Assembly (NCBI GenBank): GCA_958350755.1
Contig: CATWID010000004.1
Span: 1-64,000, forward strand
Direction: 5' to 3'
Length of the DNA stretch: 64,000 bases
Origin: an uncultured Collinsella sp.
GTDB lineage: Bacteria > Actinomycetota > Coriobacteriia > Coriobacteriales > Coriobacteriaceae
Shown here: positions 8,133-16,224 of the stretch, one piece after another
Numbering within the stretch: the stretch's first letter is position 1
How the letters are laid out: each line of letters opens with the position of its first letter
Translations under genes and position numbers: made by a program
The notes under the pieces: model-generated
What the model was told of the DNA's origin: nothing
The model's database searches: none
The model's input: the letters and a program-made list of their open reading frames with translations, nothing else

Positions 8133-9386
8133 ATGGTTGTTAGAGAGAACCCTACAGTCGAATACAAGGAAAGCGTTACGCCGACGTTTCTTAAAACGGT
8201 GAGCGCCTATGCAAACTACGGGACGGGCAAGATTGAGTTTGGCGTTGATGACGAGGGCGTGGCTGTCGGCCTTGCAGATCCGGTCGCAGAGTGTCTCCGC
8301 ATCGAGAACATGATTAATGACAGCTTGGATCCCGCTCCCCGTTACACGCTCGAGCCCGATGAGAAACACGGGACCGTAATCCTTACGGTTTATGAGGGCC
8401 AGGACAAACCCTATCGAAGCAAGGGAAAGGCCTACAGGCGAAACGATTCGGCAACGGTGGAGGTCGACCGGTTTGAGTATGGCAGGCTGACGCTTGAAGG
8501 CAGCAACGTAACGTTCGACGCGCTCACGTCGGCTCGCCAGGACTTGAGTTTTCACACGCTCGAGCATAAGTGTGTTGAACATCTCGGCATTTCCGAGCTA
8601 ACGCCGGATATTATGCGCACGCTTCGCTTGCTCGACAAAGATGGCTATACCAACGCTGCGGCGATTTTGGCGGATAAGAATGATTTTCCGGGCATCGACT
8701 GCGTCCGTTTTGGCGATACCGAGGATGTGATCTTGGACCGTGAGACGGCGACAAATGTATCCGCAATTGAGCAGGTGGACAGGGCGGTGGCTATGTTTGC
8801 ACGCTACTACCGTTTTGAGCGTATCGAAGGGATGGAGCGCGTCCAAACCGATCGAATTTCTCTTGAGGCATTCCGCGAAGCTGTTGCAAACGCTTTGGTG
8901 CATCGGACGTGGGACGTTCGAGCGAATGTTCAAATTGCCTTGTACGACGATCGCGTTGTTGTGACTTCGCCCGGATCACTGCCCGCCGGTTTGACGACGG
9001 AACAATACCTGTATGGGCAGATATCCGTGCTCAGAAACCCAATTGTCGCCGAGGTCTTTTTAAAGCTGGATTACATCGAGAAATTTGGCACGGGAATCGC
9101 GCGCATTAGACGTGCCTATCGCGATTCGATCAATCAACCAATTTTTGATGTTCGCGGCGGCATGGTGGCCGTCACATTGCCCGCTACCGATGCCTTTGAA
9201 GGGTCCGAGGAAGAGATCCAGGTTCTCAATGCCTTGTCGGGCGGACGAATTATGTCGCGAAGCGAGATTGAAAAACAGACGGGGCTGAGCCGCATGCGGA
9301 CGTTGGCGGCACTCGAATCTCTGCTTGAACGGAATGCAATCGTAAGGCAGGGAACCGGGCGGGCCACGAAATACGAGCGCTCATAG
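8133..9386 (+). CDS. AlbA/Schlafen-type putative transcriptional regulator with ATPase-like and winged-helix C-terminus
   Basis: A 417-residue cytoplasmic protein of the family often named 'ATP-binding protein' or 'helix-turn-helix regulator'. The N-terminal AlbA_2 domain carries PTVEYKES and the glycine-rich turn GTGKIEFGVDDEG. The middle contains the HATPase_c_4-like segment with ANALVHRTWD and EKFGTGIARI. The C-terminal 60 residues look like a winged helix (MSRSEIEKQTGLSRMRTLAA). The ATG at 8133 is preferred over 8106 because GAGAGGG lies 8 bases upstream and the TATAAT box is only 10 bases before 8106. It is likely autoregulated through the inverted repeat upstream. Target genes are unknown. 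Confidence 0.8.
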   Translation: MVVRENPTVEYKESVTPTFLKTVSAYANYGTGKIEFGVDDEGVAVGLADPVAECLRIENMINDSLDPAPRYTLEPDEKHGTVILTVYEGQDKPYRSKGKAYRRNDSATVEVDRFEYGRLTLEGSNVTFDALTSARQDLSFHTLEHKCVEHLGISELTPDIMRTLRLLDKDGYTNAAAILADKNDFPGIDCVRFGDTEDVILDRETATNVSAIEQVDRAVAMFARYYRFERIEGMERVQTDRISLEAFREAVANALVHRTWDVRANVQIALYDDRVVVTSPGSLPAGLTTEQYLYGQISVLRNPIVAEVFLKLDYIEKFGTGIARIRRAYRDSINQPIFDVRGGMVAVTLPATDAFEGSEEEIQVLNALSGGRIMSRSEIEKQTGLSRMRTLAALESLLERNAIVRQGTGRATKYERS

Positions 9387-9410
9387 TCCAAAAGAGCCAT
9401 GGTACAAGAC

Positions 9411-9443
9411 GGACCCCAAGCCAGCGTTGGCTTGGGGTCCGTT
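9411..9443 (+). terminator. Terminator after the AlbA-type regulator
   Basis: A perfect 13-bp stem (GGACCCCAAGCCA / TGGCTTGGGGTCC) with a 4-base loop, 24 bases after the stop. The T-run is short. Confidence 0.8.
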
Positions 9444-9540
9444 ATATCCCGGATGGTAACGGGCCGATTATTGTCAAGTTATAGCAAAGTATAGCGACGT
9501 ACAGCAAAGTATAGTGAAATATGGCAAGCCGTATAGCGCG

Positions 9541-9568
9541 CCTTGATTATCAACCCTTGATTATCAAC
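9541..9568. repeat. Exact 14-bp tandem duplication
   Basis: CCTTGATTATCAAC occurs twice in direct succession. Just upstream (9480-9515), AGCAAAGTATAG also appears twice. No gene is supported in this stretch. The repeats look like slippage products. Confidence 0.8.
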
Positions 9569-9638
9569 CGTCCGTATTTCACAGCAACTTATAACAGGCT
9601 CGGGGTGCCAATTTGGGGTGCGGTAGTGCTGCGTCACG

Positions 9639-9787
9639 AAAAGGGCCTATCTACTACGTTTAAGCCGCAGGGGCCAACCATAGTCGGCTTTTTCGAAAAT
9701 CGACAAGCTGTCTAACTGCGGTTTTGTTTTCACGGTTTTCGGTATGGCCGAGGCTATCCGTGTTAACGTAGTAGATGGGCCACTTTT
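9639..9787. mobile_element. MITE-like element with about 24-bp terminal inverted repeats
   Basis: Bases 9639-9663 and 9763-9787 are inverted copies with one mismatch and two single-base gaps; the shared core is ACGTAGTAGAT followed by GGCC. The interior of about 100 bp has no credible gene. With the two small tandem repeats upstream it makes up most of the 546-base gene-free gap before the GntR gene. The termini differ from those of the element at 1628. Confidence 0.5.
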
Positions 9788-9826
9788 GTGGCAAGGGGGC
9801 CGATCTGCGGGCCAGGGTAGCTAAAA

Positions 9827-9863
9827 GAGCCCCGTCCCAAAAAGACTGATTGGGAGCCGGGGC
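9827..9863 (-). terminator. Hairpin reading as a minus-strand terminator
   Basis: GCCCCG-TCCCAA (9829-9840) pairs with TTGGGA-GCCGGGGC (9850-9863). The T-run lies on the minus-strand side (TCTTTTAG). No minus-strand gene ends here, so it may be the remnant of a lost gene or part of a palindromic element. Confidence 0.4.
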
Positions 9864-9932
9864 GTGTCGATGCGATAGTATTACGTGGTGATATTCGACA
9901 AACCGTGAGCTTCATCCGAGGGCTTTAGCTTT

Positions 9933-10625
9933 ATGGAACAACACCAGCATTATCAGAGCCTGCAAGATCAGGCATACAACGCATTGCGCTCCAAGATCAT
10001 CTATGCCGAGCTCAAGCCCGGCACGCGTCTTTCGGCGATTGGCCTGGAAAAAGAGACGGGAATCGGGCGAACGCCCATTCGCGAGTCCTTTGTGCGTCTG
10101 CGCGAGCAGGAGCTGGTGGAAACGCGTCCCAAGAGCGGCACCTACGTCTCTAAGATCAGCATGGAGCGCGCCGAGAACGCTTGTTTCTTGCGCGAGAAAC
10201 TCGAGAGAAGTGTGCTCATTAAATGCTGCTCTGCCGCCACGCCCGAGCAAAAGCATCGGCTCGGGCAGATTCTTGCCGAGTCTGAGTCGCTCGACCATAG
10301 CGAAACGCGTCGCTTTTTCGATCTGGACAACCTGTTCCATGAGACGTGTTTTGTGATTGCCGGTCGTCACATGTTGTGGGATTGGATGAAGAGCATCAAC
10401 ACGCATTTTGAGCGATACAACTGGTTGCGTATGGTGTCGCAGGATTTGGATTGGGAGCCGATTCGTCGACAGCATCGCCGGATTCTCGAGGCCATTAAGA
10501 GGGGCGATACCGACGCGGCGAGCTATCTGGCAGAGATACACCTGCACCTGATGCCCGAAGAACAGGGCCCGGTTATCGCCTTGTATCCCGACTATTTCGA
10601 GCTGTCCAAAGACTCGGCTATCTAA
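9933..10625 (+). CDS. GntR-family transcriptional regulator (FCD subfamily)
   Basis: A 230-residue DNA-binding regulator. The N-terminal winged helix (about 1-78) shows the GntR signature: LRSKIIYAELKPGTRLS, GIGRTPIRESFVRL and LVETRPKSGTYVS. The C-terminal all-helical FCD ligand domain (about 90-225) contains FFDLDNLFHETCF and RRQHRRILEAIKRGDTDAA, including the Asp and His residues that commonly bind a metal and carboxylate ligand. It is monocistronic with no clear metabolic partner; the LacI gene downstream is separate. The ligand is unknown. The AlbA terminator and the MITE-like element lie upstream. Confidence 0.92.
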   Translation: MEQHQHYQSLQDQAYNALRSKIIYAELKPGTRLSAIGLEKETGIGRTPIRESFVRLREQELVETRPKSGTYVSKISMERAENACFLREKLERSVLIKCCSAATPEQKHRLGQILAESESLDHSETRRFFDLDNLFHETCFVIAGRHMLWDWMKSINTHFERYNWLRMVSQDLDWEPIRRQHRRILEAIKRGDTDAASYLAEIHLHLMPEEQGPVIALYPDYFELSKDSAI

Positions 10626-10745
10626 CTCGCCCCCTTTATTTGCTGCGGTGAAATTAAGATCGTCCTGCGGCTCTGGTGGCGTAGGCAGTCCGTATAAATG
10701 CCTAAAATGGCTCAGGTTGCCGACAATGGGGAAACGGGGTGCGCT

Positions 10746-11768
10746 ATGGCGCAGATGAGAATCAAGGACATTGCCGCCGAGGCGGGCGTGAGCCCGGCCA
10801 CGGTTTCGCGCTACCTCAATAACCGCCCCGGGCAGATGACCGAGGAGACCCGCGCCCGCATCGCGGCGGTTATCGAGCGCACTGGCTATCGCCCGCGTGC
10901 CGCCGCACGTAATTTGCGCAGCTCGCGCACCAATCTCATCGGCGTGATCCTGGCCGACATTAGCAACCCGTTCTCCAACGCCATGCTTGAGGACCTTTCC
11001 GCCAGCGCCGCTGCGCGCGGCTGCTCGCTCATGACGGCCATTAACGGCAACGACCCCGCCAAGGAGACAGAGTCGCTCGCCAGACTTATCGATGCCGGCG
11101 TGGATGGCCTGATCGTCAACACCTGCGGCGGCAACGACGAGGCGATTGCCGCGGCCGCGGGGCGCCTGCCCGTCGTGCTGCTCGACCGCGATGTTGCCAA
11201 TGGCGGCATCGATCTGGTGACCTCCAACAACCGTGAGCTGGTCGCCGGCCTGGTAGACGCCTTGGCCTCTGCAGGCAGCGAGCGTCTGTGCCTGCTCACC
11301 GAGGCGAGCGACGACAGCCCCGTGCGTCGTGAGCGCGCCGAGGCCTTTGTCGACGAGCTTTCGCGACGCGGCCTGGCCGGCGAGGTCGTCACCCTGGCCG
11401 ACGGTGGCGCCACGGGCGTTGGCCGCTTGGGCGAGACCATCCGCGGCTATGCGGGTAAAAAGCTCGGCCTCATTGCCGTCAACGGTCTGGTCTTTCTGCG
11501 TCTGACCGAGGCACTGGCACAGTTGGGGCCCTCGTTGCCGGCTGGCCTCAAGATTGCGACGTTTGACGACTATCCCTGGAACCACGTGCTCTTTGGCGGT
11601 GTGACCACGGCCGCGCAAGACACCCTTACCATTGCCGAGCGCGTAGTCGAGCGCCTGTCACAGCGCATCGACGTCGTTACCACTACGGTGGGCGACGCCG
11701 CAAAGCTCGCCCCCAAGCGCATCGAGGTCCCCGGCCACATCGAACACCGCGCTTCGACCTCGCGCTAG
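10746..11768 (+). CDS. LacI-family transcriptional regulator
   Basis: A 340-residue repressor-type regulator. The N-terminal LacI helix-turn-helix (MRIKDIAAEAGVSPATVSRY) is followed by the hinge helix region RAAARNLRSSRTN and a periplasmic-binding-like sensor (IGVILADISNPFSNAMLEDL, DGLIVNTCGGND, LIAVNGL, IATFDDYPW). The start at 10746 gives MAQMRIKD; the internal ATG at 10755 is also possible. An in-frame start 48 bases upstream is unlikely because it adds an unrelated tail. No sugar operon is adjacent, so the effector is unknown. Length fits the family. Confidence 0.92.
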   Translation: MAQMRIKDIAAEAGVSPATVSRYLNNRPGQMTEETRARIAAVIERTGYRPRAAARNLRSSRTNLIGVILADISNPFSNAMLEDLSASAAARGCSLMTAINGNDPAKETESLARLIDAGVDGLIVNTCGGNDEAIAAAAGRLPVVLLDRDVANGGIDLVTSNNRELVAGLVDALASAGSERLCLLTEASDDSPVRRERAEAFVDELSRRGLAGEVVTLADGGATGVGRLGETIRGYAGKKLGLIAVNGLVFLRLTEALAQLGPSLPAGLKIATFDDYPWNHVLFGGVTTAAQDTLTIAERVVERLSQRIDVVTTTVGDAAKLAPKRIEVPGHIEHRASTSR

Positions 11769-11810
11769 TCTGTGTGATAATATATAGACAATGTCATATA
11801 GGAGGTATCC

Positions 11811-12305
11811 ATGGCTGCGTCTGTGTTGAGTGTGCGAGTGGACTCGTCAATTAAAGATTCATTTGCCGAGCTGTGCGAAGAACTTGGCATGACTTCGTCT
11901 GTTGCGGTCAATATGTTTATGAGACAGATGCTGCGCGAGCGCTCACTGCCGTTTGTTCCTTCACTCGGTAAAAGCTCTGCGAGCGAAAGCGTCGCGGCGG
12001 GCATTTTGGATACTGCCCAGATTGAGTCCGCCGTCCGCGAGGCAGCCAGCTCGATTCCCGCCATCAAAACCGTGATTCTTTTTGGTTCGTATGCCCGTGG
12101 CGAAGCGCGTGCCGATAGCGACATTGACTTGCGTCTCGAAGTTGATCGCGAGCAGGGCTTTGGTCTTTTCGCGTTGTCGGCGTTTGGTGAGGCGGTGCGC
12201 AGGGAAACAGGAAAGCAGGTTGACCTCGTTTCGAGCGATTATCTTAATGACGATCTCGCTGCGGCAATCGAGCGCGAGGGAGTAGTCATCTATGATCGCG
12301 CGTAA
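11811..12305 (+). CDS. RelB/DinJ-like antitoxin domain fused to MNT-type nucleotidyltransferase
   Basis: A 164-residue protein joining two domains normally found in different toxin-antitoxin systems. Residues 1-45 resemble RelB/DinJ ribbon-helix-helix antitoxins (VLSVRVDSSIKDSFAELCEE, SSVAVNMFMRQML). Residues 75-164 form a minimal nucleotidyltransferase with FGSYARGEARADSDIDLRL: Gly92-Ser93, Asp104 and Asp106, and a third candidate acid in QVDL (Asp138). MNT proteins of the type VII HEPN/MNT system inactivate the HEPN toxin by adding AMP. Neither a HEPN nor a RelE-like toxin follows; the next gene is glnA. A strong AGGAGGT sits 4 bases before the start. It may be a solitary antitoxin, a self-regulated modifier or a remnant; activity is inferred from motif only. 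Confidence 0.8.
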   Translation: MAASVLSVRVDSSIKDSFAELCEELGMTSSVAVNMFMRQMLRERSLPFVPSLGKSSASESVAAGILDTAQIESAVREAASSIPAIKTVILFGSYARGEARADSDIDLRLEVDREQGFGLFALSAFGEAVRRETGKQVDLVSSDYLNDDLAAAIEREGVVIYDRA

Positions 12306-12432
12306 GGTACATCTGCCTGCTCGCGAACGTTTTTTGGGCGCTTGATACGCTTTAACCCTGCGGAAACATTTTTCTGCGATAGTATCTGCGATATAGACCA
12401 GTCGAAACCCGCCCGAAAGAAAGGGGAGCGAC

Positions 12433-13770
12433 ATGAACCAGCAGAACATCGATTACGTACTCCGCTCCGTAGAGCAACGTGACATCCGCTTTGTTCGTCT
12501 GTGGTTTGTCGACATTCTCGGCCGCCTCAAAAACTTTGCCATTAGCCCCGAGGACCTCGAGGTCGCATTTGAGGAGGGCATTGGCTTTGACGGCTCGGCC
12601 ATCGAGGGCTTTGCCACGCCCGAGGAAGCCGACATGTTGGCATTCCCTGATGCCTCGACCTTCCAGATTTTGCCGTGGCGTCCGAGCCACAACGGCGTCG
12701 CCCGTGTGTTCTGCGACGTGTGCACTCCCGATCGCGAGCCCTTCGCCGGCGACCCGCGCGCTGCGCTGCGCCGCATGTTCCATAAGGCCGAGAAGGCCGG
12801 CTACCTGCTCAACGTTGGTGCCGAGCTGGAGTACTACTATTTCCCCGACGAGCGCACGCCCGAGCCGCTCGACAACGTGGGCTACTTCGATCTTTCGGTG
12901 AGCGACGCCGCGCGCGACCTGCGCCGCAACACGGTCCTTACGCTCGAGAAGATGTCCGTGCCCGTGGAGTACACCTTCCACGCCGCCGGTCGCTCGCAGC
13001 ACGGCATGAGCCTGCGCCACGCCGAGGCCCTGAGCATGTCCGACGCCATTACCACGGCCAAGCTCATCATTAAACAGCAAGCTTACGAGAGCGGTTGCCA
13101 CGCCTCCTTTATGCCCAAGCCGCTGGCGGGCGAGGACGGCAGCGCCATGTTTTTGCATCAGTCGCTGTTCGATCACGACGGCAACAACGTCTTTTGGGGC
13201 GAGGACGACGAGAAGTACCATCTCTCCGACGTCGCCAAGCACTATATGGCTGGCATCCTGGCGCATGCCCGCGAGATCAGTGCCATCACCAACCCCACGG
13301 TCAACTCGTACAAGCGCATCACCACGGGTGGCGACTCCGTGCCGCAGTACGCCACGTGGGGCCTGCGCAACCGCGCGAGTATGGTCCGCATCCCGGTCTA
13401 CAAGCCCGGCAAGCCGCTGTCCACGCGCATCGAGCTGCGCAGTCCCGACCCCATGGCCAACCCGTACCTGGTCAACGCCGTCACGCTGGCGGCTGGTCTG
13501 GACGGCATCGAGCGCAAGCTGGAACTCCCGCCCGAGGCCACGGCCGAGACGCTCAAGCTTACCGACCGTCAGATGGTCGAGGCCGGCTACGCGCCGCTGC
13601 CGCGCTCGCTCAAAGAGGCGCTCGACGTGTTTGAGGACTCGCAGTTTATGAAGGATGCTCTCGGCGAGCACATCCACAGCTTCTTCCTCAAAAAGAAGCG
13701 CGACGAGTGGCATAAGTTTGAGTCTACGATCACCGAGTGGGAGATCAAGCACTACCTGGCGAACTCCTAA
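12433..13770 (+). CDS. glnA: Glutamine synthetase type I
   Basis: A 445-residue enzyme making glutamine from glutamate, ammonia and ATP in the cytosol. It begins IDYVLRSVEQRDIRFVRLWF, with the N-terminal Asp-50-loop region (GIGFDGSAIEGF) and the metal/ATP sites ELEYYYFPDE, HAAGRSQHGMSLRH and NPTVNSYKRI. The size matches the short GSI-alpha type. The C-terminal region reads ETLKLTDRQM and lacks the Tyr of the NLYDLP adenylylation motif of GSI-beta enzymes, so control by adenylyltransferase is not expected. RBS AGAAAGGGGAGCG. An orphan OmpR-type regulator follows after 50 bases, suggesting joint nitrogen control. Confidence 0.97.
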   Translation: MNQQNIDYVLRSVEQRDIRFVRLWFVDILGRLKNFAISPEDLEVAFEEGIGFDGSAIEGFATPEEADMLAFPDASTFQILPWRPSHNGVARVFCDVCTPDREPFAGDPRAALRRMFHKAEKAGYLLNVGAELEYYYFPDERTPEPLDNVGYFDLSVSDAARDLRRNTVLTLEKMSVPVEYTFHAAGRSQHGMSLRHAEALSMSDAITTAKLIIKQQAYESGCHASFMPKPLAGEDGSAMFLHQSLFDHDGNNVFWGEDDEKYHLSDVAKHYMAGILAHAREISAITNPTVNSYKRITTGGDSVPQYATWGLRNRASMVRIPVYKPGKPLSTRIELRSPDPMANPYLVNAVTLAAGLDGIERKLELPPEATAETLKLTDRQMVEAGYAPLPRSLKEALDVFEDSQFMKDALGEHIHSFFLKKKRDEWHKFESTITEWEIKHYLANS

Positions 13771-13820
13771 TCGCGCTGGCTTGTTCCAGTACGATTGAGC
13801 TCATTTCTTTGGAGGCCGAT

Positions 13821-14483
13821 ATGTCCGATAAGAGTGCCCTGTTCATGGCGCGCACGACGCGCTTCCACGAGTTTGCCCGCAGCTTGACGACCACCCTGGG
13901 TGTCGAGGTGAGCCTGGCAACCCCCGATTCGCCAACTGCGGCGCACGACTTTGACCTGCTGATTCTCGATTCAGATGGCATCCGCAGCGACCGCATCGAT
14001 CAGATTGCCAAGTGGCTCGACGATCGTGGTGGCGTCCCCATGTTGGTGATCGTTGACGACGAGGCACTCGGTACCCTGCGCCTGCCGAATCACGCGCATG
14101 CCGACTTTGTATGCCCCACGGCGACGCCCAACGAGCTCAAGGCTCGTGCGCAGCGCCTGATGGGCGAGGAGGAGACCGTCACCGCTGACGATGTACTCAA
14201 CATCGATAACCTCGAGATCAACCTGGCTACCTACCAGGTGACACTCGATAACGAGCCCATCGACCTGACGCTGATGGAGTACTCGCTGCTGAGCTTTTTG
14301 GCGACGCACCCCAACCGCGCCTACAGCCGCGAGGTGCTGCTGCACCGCGTGTGGGGCTTTGAGTACTGCGGCGGCACGCGCACCGTCGACGTGCACATTC
14401 GACGCATTCGCTCCAAGGTGGGCCCGCAGATCGCGGCGCACGTCACCACCGTCCGCGGCGTGGGCTATCTGTTTAAGGACTAG
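13821..14483 (+). CDS. Orphan OmpR/PhoB-type winged-helix regulator, GlnR-like by context
   Basis: A 220-residue protein. Residues 1-112 form a degenerate receiver: one Asp in the DLLILDSDG strand is kept, but the usual Thr/Ser and the Lys-Pro of active receivers are missing (ADFVCPTATPNEL in that place). Residues 125-220 are a well conserved Trans_reg_C winged helix (LTLMEYSLLSFLATHPNRAY, SREVLLHRVWGFEY, TRTVDVHIRRIRSKVG, VRGVGYLFKD). There is no histidine kinase nearby. Actinobacterial GlnR is likewise an orphan OmpR-type regulator that works without phosphorylation, and this gene directly follows glnA, so a GlnR-like nitrogen role is plausible. The start at 13821 is preferred because GGAGGCCGAT precedes it. 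Confidence 0.85.
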   Translation: MSDKSALFMARTTRFHEFARSLTTTLGVEVSLATPDSPTAAHDFDLLILDSDGIRSDRIDQIAKWLDDRGGVPMLVIVDDEALGTLRLPNHAHADFVCPTATPNELKARAQRLMGEEETVTADDVLNIDNLEINLATYQVTLDNEPIDLTLMEYSLLSFLATHPNRAYSREVLLHRVWGFEYCGGTRTVDVHIRRIRSKVGPQIAAHVTTVRGVGYLFKD

Positions 14484-14487
14484 ATTT

Positions 14488-14525
14488 CCACCACAAAGGG
14501 GACAGGCACCTTTGTGGTGGTTTTG
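14488..14525. repeat. CCACCACAAAGG / CCTTTGTGGTGG palindrome, copy 1, with T-tail
   Basis: A 12-bp perfect stem encloses GGGACAGGCA, followed by TTTT, five bases after the regulator stop. Related copies lie at 28016, 29584, 30540 and 39696. It probably serves as a terminator here. Confidence 0.8.
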
Positions 14526-14638
14526 ACGCAGGTGCGGGTTCCTTTCGAGTTTGCAGCAGAACTTAAGCCTTCCTAAAAGATTGCGTTCTCATACACTTGC
14601 GCCCGCATATTGGGGTACAACTCAACGTGAACAATGAT

Positions 14639-14661
14639 GGCCCGCCACATGTTTGGCGGGC
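14639..14661 (+). promoter_or_regulatory. Hairpin in the leader of the HtrA gene
   Basis: GGCCCGCCA and TGGCGGGCC form a perfect 9-bp stem with a 5-base loop, then TTTGGTTATTT. It lies 30 bases before the start codon, so it could be a terminator for the upstream transcript or an attenuator in the htrA leader. Confidence 0.5.
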
Positions 14662-14691
14662 CTTTGGTTATTTGACGAAAGGATCGCAGCT

Positions 14692-16158
14692 ATGAGCGAG
14701 TACGATTCCCAGCGTCCCCAGGATGCGGGCAACGCCGGCGAGACCCAGCAGCAGCCGCGTGTGCAGGTGGAGTCGACGCCTGCCGACAGCAACATTCCCT
14801 ACGTGCAGGCATACGACACGCAGACCGGCAAGCCGCTGGGCAGCCAGCAGGTTGTAAACAAGCACACAGTGGTCAAGACTAAGACCAAAAAGCTGCCGAT
14901 CTTTATTACGGCGCTTGCCGGTTGTGCCTGCGGCGCCCTGCTGGTCATTGCGCTCATTATGAGCGGCACGCTCAACATTGGCGGCGGAAAGAATGCCGTG
15001 ACGGCGGGTGCTTCGGGTTCATCGACGCAAAAGATTACGATTGATTCCGAGGACACCACGCTGGCCGAGGCCGTTTCTGCCAAGGCGTTGCCCTCCGTGG
15101 TTTCCATTACCGCCACTTCGAGCGGCAGCCAGAATGGCTCGCTTTCGCAGTCTGCCGACGAGTCGGACAACTCGGGCAGCGTCGGTTCGGGCGTGGTGCT
15201 CGATACCGAGGGCCACATCCTTACCAACAACCACGTGGTCGATGGCTATGACCAGTACGTGGTTACCATGGACGACGGCACCACCTACGAGGCCGAGTTC
15301 GTGGGCAACGATGCCTCGAGCGACCTGGCCGTCATCAAGCTCAAGGACGCCGACGCCTCTAAGCTCACGCCGATCGAGATCGGCGACTCCTCCAAGCTCA
15401 ACGTGGGCGAGTGGGTCATGGCGATCGGCTCGCCGTTTGGCAACGAGCAGTCTGTCTCCACCGGTATCGTCTCGGCGCTGTATCGCTCCACGGCCATGAG
15501 CTCGACCAACGGTAACACCATCTATGCCAACATGATTCAGACCGATGCCGCCATCAACCCGGGCAACTCCGGCGGCGCGCTCGTCAACGACAACGGCGAG
15601 CTGGTGGGTATCAACTCGCTTATCGAGAGCTACTCGGGCTCCAGCTCGGGCGTGGGCTTTGCTATTCCCGTTAACTACGCCAAGAACATTGCCGACCAGA
15701 TTATCGACGGTAAGACGCCAGTGCACCCGTACCTGGGCGCCACGCTTTCGAGCGTCAACGCGCTCAACGCCCGCACCAACAAGCTGAGCACCGATAGCGG
15801 CGCGTACGTGGCGAGCGTCGTCGAGGACGGTCCCGCCGCCAAGGCCGGCATCCAGGAGGGCGATGTCATTACCAAGCTGGACGACGACGAGATTACAAGC
15901 GCCGACGGCCTGATCATCGCGCTGCGCAGCCATGAGGTGGGCGAGAAGGTCGAGATCACGCTCATGCGCGGCAAGGACGAGAAGAAGGTCACGGTCGAGC
16001 TGGGCTCCGACGAGGAGCTGCAGAACCAGCAGCAGAACGACAGCGCGACCGATACCGGCAACGGCGGTATTACCGACGAGCAGCTGCGCCAGTATCTGGA
16101 GGAGCTGCTGGGCCAGCAGGGCCAGGGTCAAGGCCAAGGCTATGGCCAGGGTTTCTAA
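14692..16158 (+). CDS. HtrA/DegP-type membrane-anchored serine protease with PDZ domain
   Basis: A 488-residue envelope protease. A disordered cytoplasmic N-terminus (about 1-65, rich in Gln) is followed by one membrane helix (about 68-90), a low-complexity Ser-rich linker and an S1C trypsin-like domain. The catalytic triad is visible: His in LTNNHVVDG (about 180), Asp in SSDLAVIKL (about 211) and Ser in NPGNSGGAL (about 292). One PDZ domain follows (YVASVVEDGPAAKAGIQEGD), ending in a Gln/Gly-rich tail. The start at 14692 follows GAAAGGATCGC. Such proteases degrade or refold damaged exported proteins; sortase-assembled pilins encoded in the window are possible clients, which is only inference. 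Confidence 0.95.
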   Translation: MSEYDSQRPQDAGNAGETQQQPRVQVESTPADSNIPYVQAYDTQTGKPLGSQQVVNKHTVVKTKTKKLPIFITALAGCACGALLVIALIMSGTLNIGGGKNAVTAGASGSSTQKITIDSEDTTLAEAVSAKALPSVVSITATSSGSQNGSLSQSADESDNSGSVGSGVVLDTEGHILTNNHVVDGYDQYVVTMDDGTTYEAEFVGNDASSDLAVIKLKDADASKLTPIEIGDSSKLNVGEWVMAIGSPFGNEQSVSTGIVSALYRSTAMSSTNGNTIYANMIQTDAAINPGNSGGALVNDNGELVGINSLIESYSGSSSGVGFAIPVNYAKNIADQIIDGKTPVHPYLGATLSSVNALNARTNKLSTDSGAYVASVVEDGPAAKAGIQEGDVITKLDDDEITSADGLIIALRSHEVGEKVEITLMRGKDEKKVTVELGSDEELQNQQQNDSATDTGNGGITDEQLRQYLEELLGQQGQGQGQGYGQGF

Positions 16159-16185
16159 CGAGCCGTATTGCACATATCGAAGCCA

Positions 16186-16224
16186 GAGGGGACTGTCCCG
16201 CCAACGCGGGACAGTCCCTCTTTT
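16186..16224 (+). terminator. Long GGGACAG-type palindromic terminator after htrA
   Basis: AGAGGGGACTGTCCCG pairs with CGGGACAGTCCCTCT (one bulge) around CCAACG, followed by TTTTCTT. The stem holds both GGGACAG and its complement, linking it to the wider palindrome family. Confidence 0.85.

Noticed and set aside
9521..9715. Possible 64-codon gene before the GntR gene
   Set aside because: It overlaps the tandem duplication and the left end of the MITE-like element, has no ribosome binding site and no family resemblance.
9487..9715. Prophage or plasmid remnant
   Set aside because: Only short repeats are present; no integrase, replication or structural gene was found nearby.
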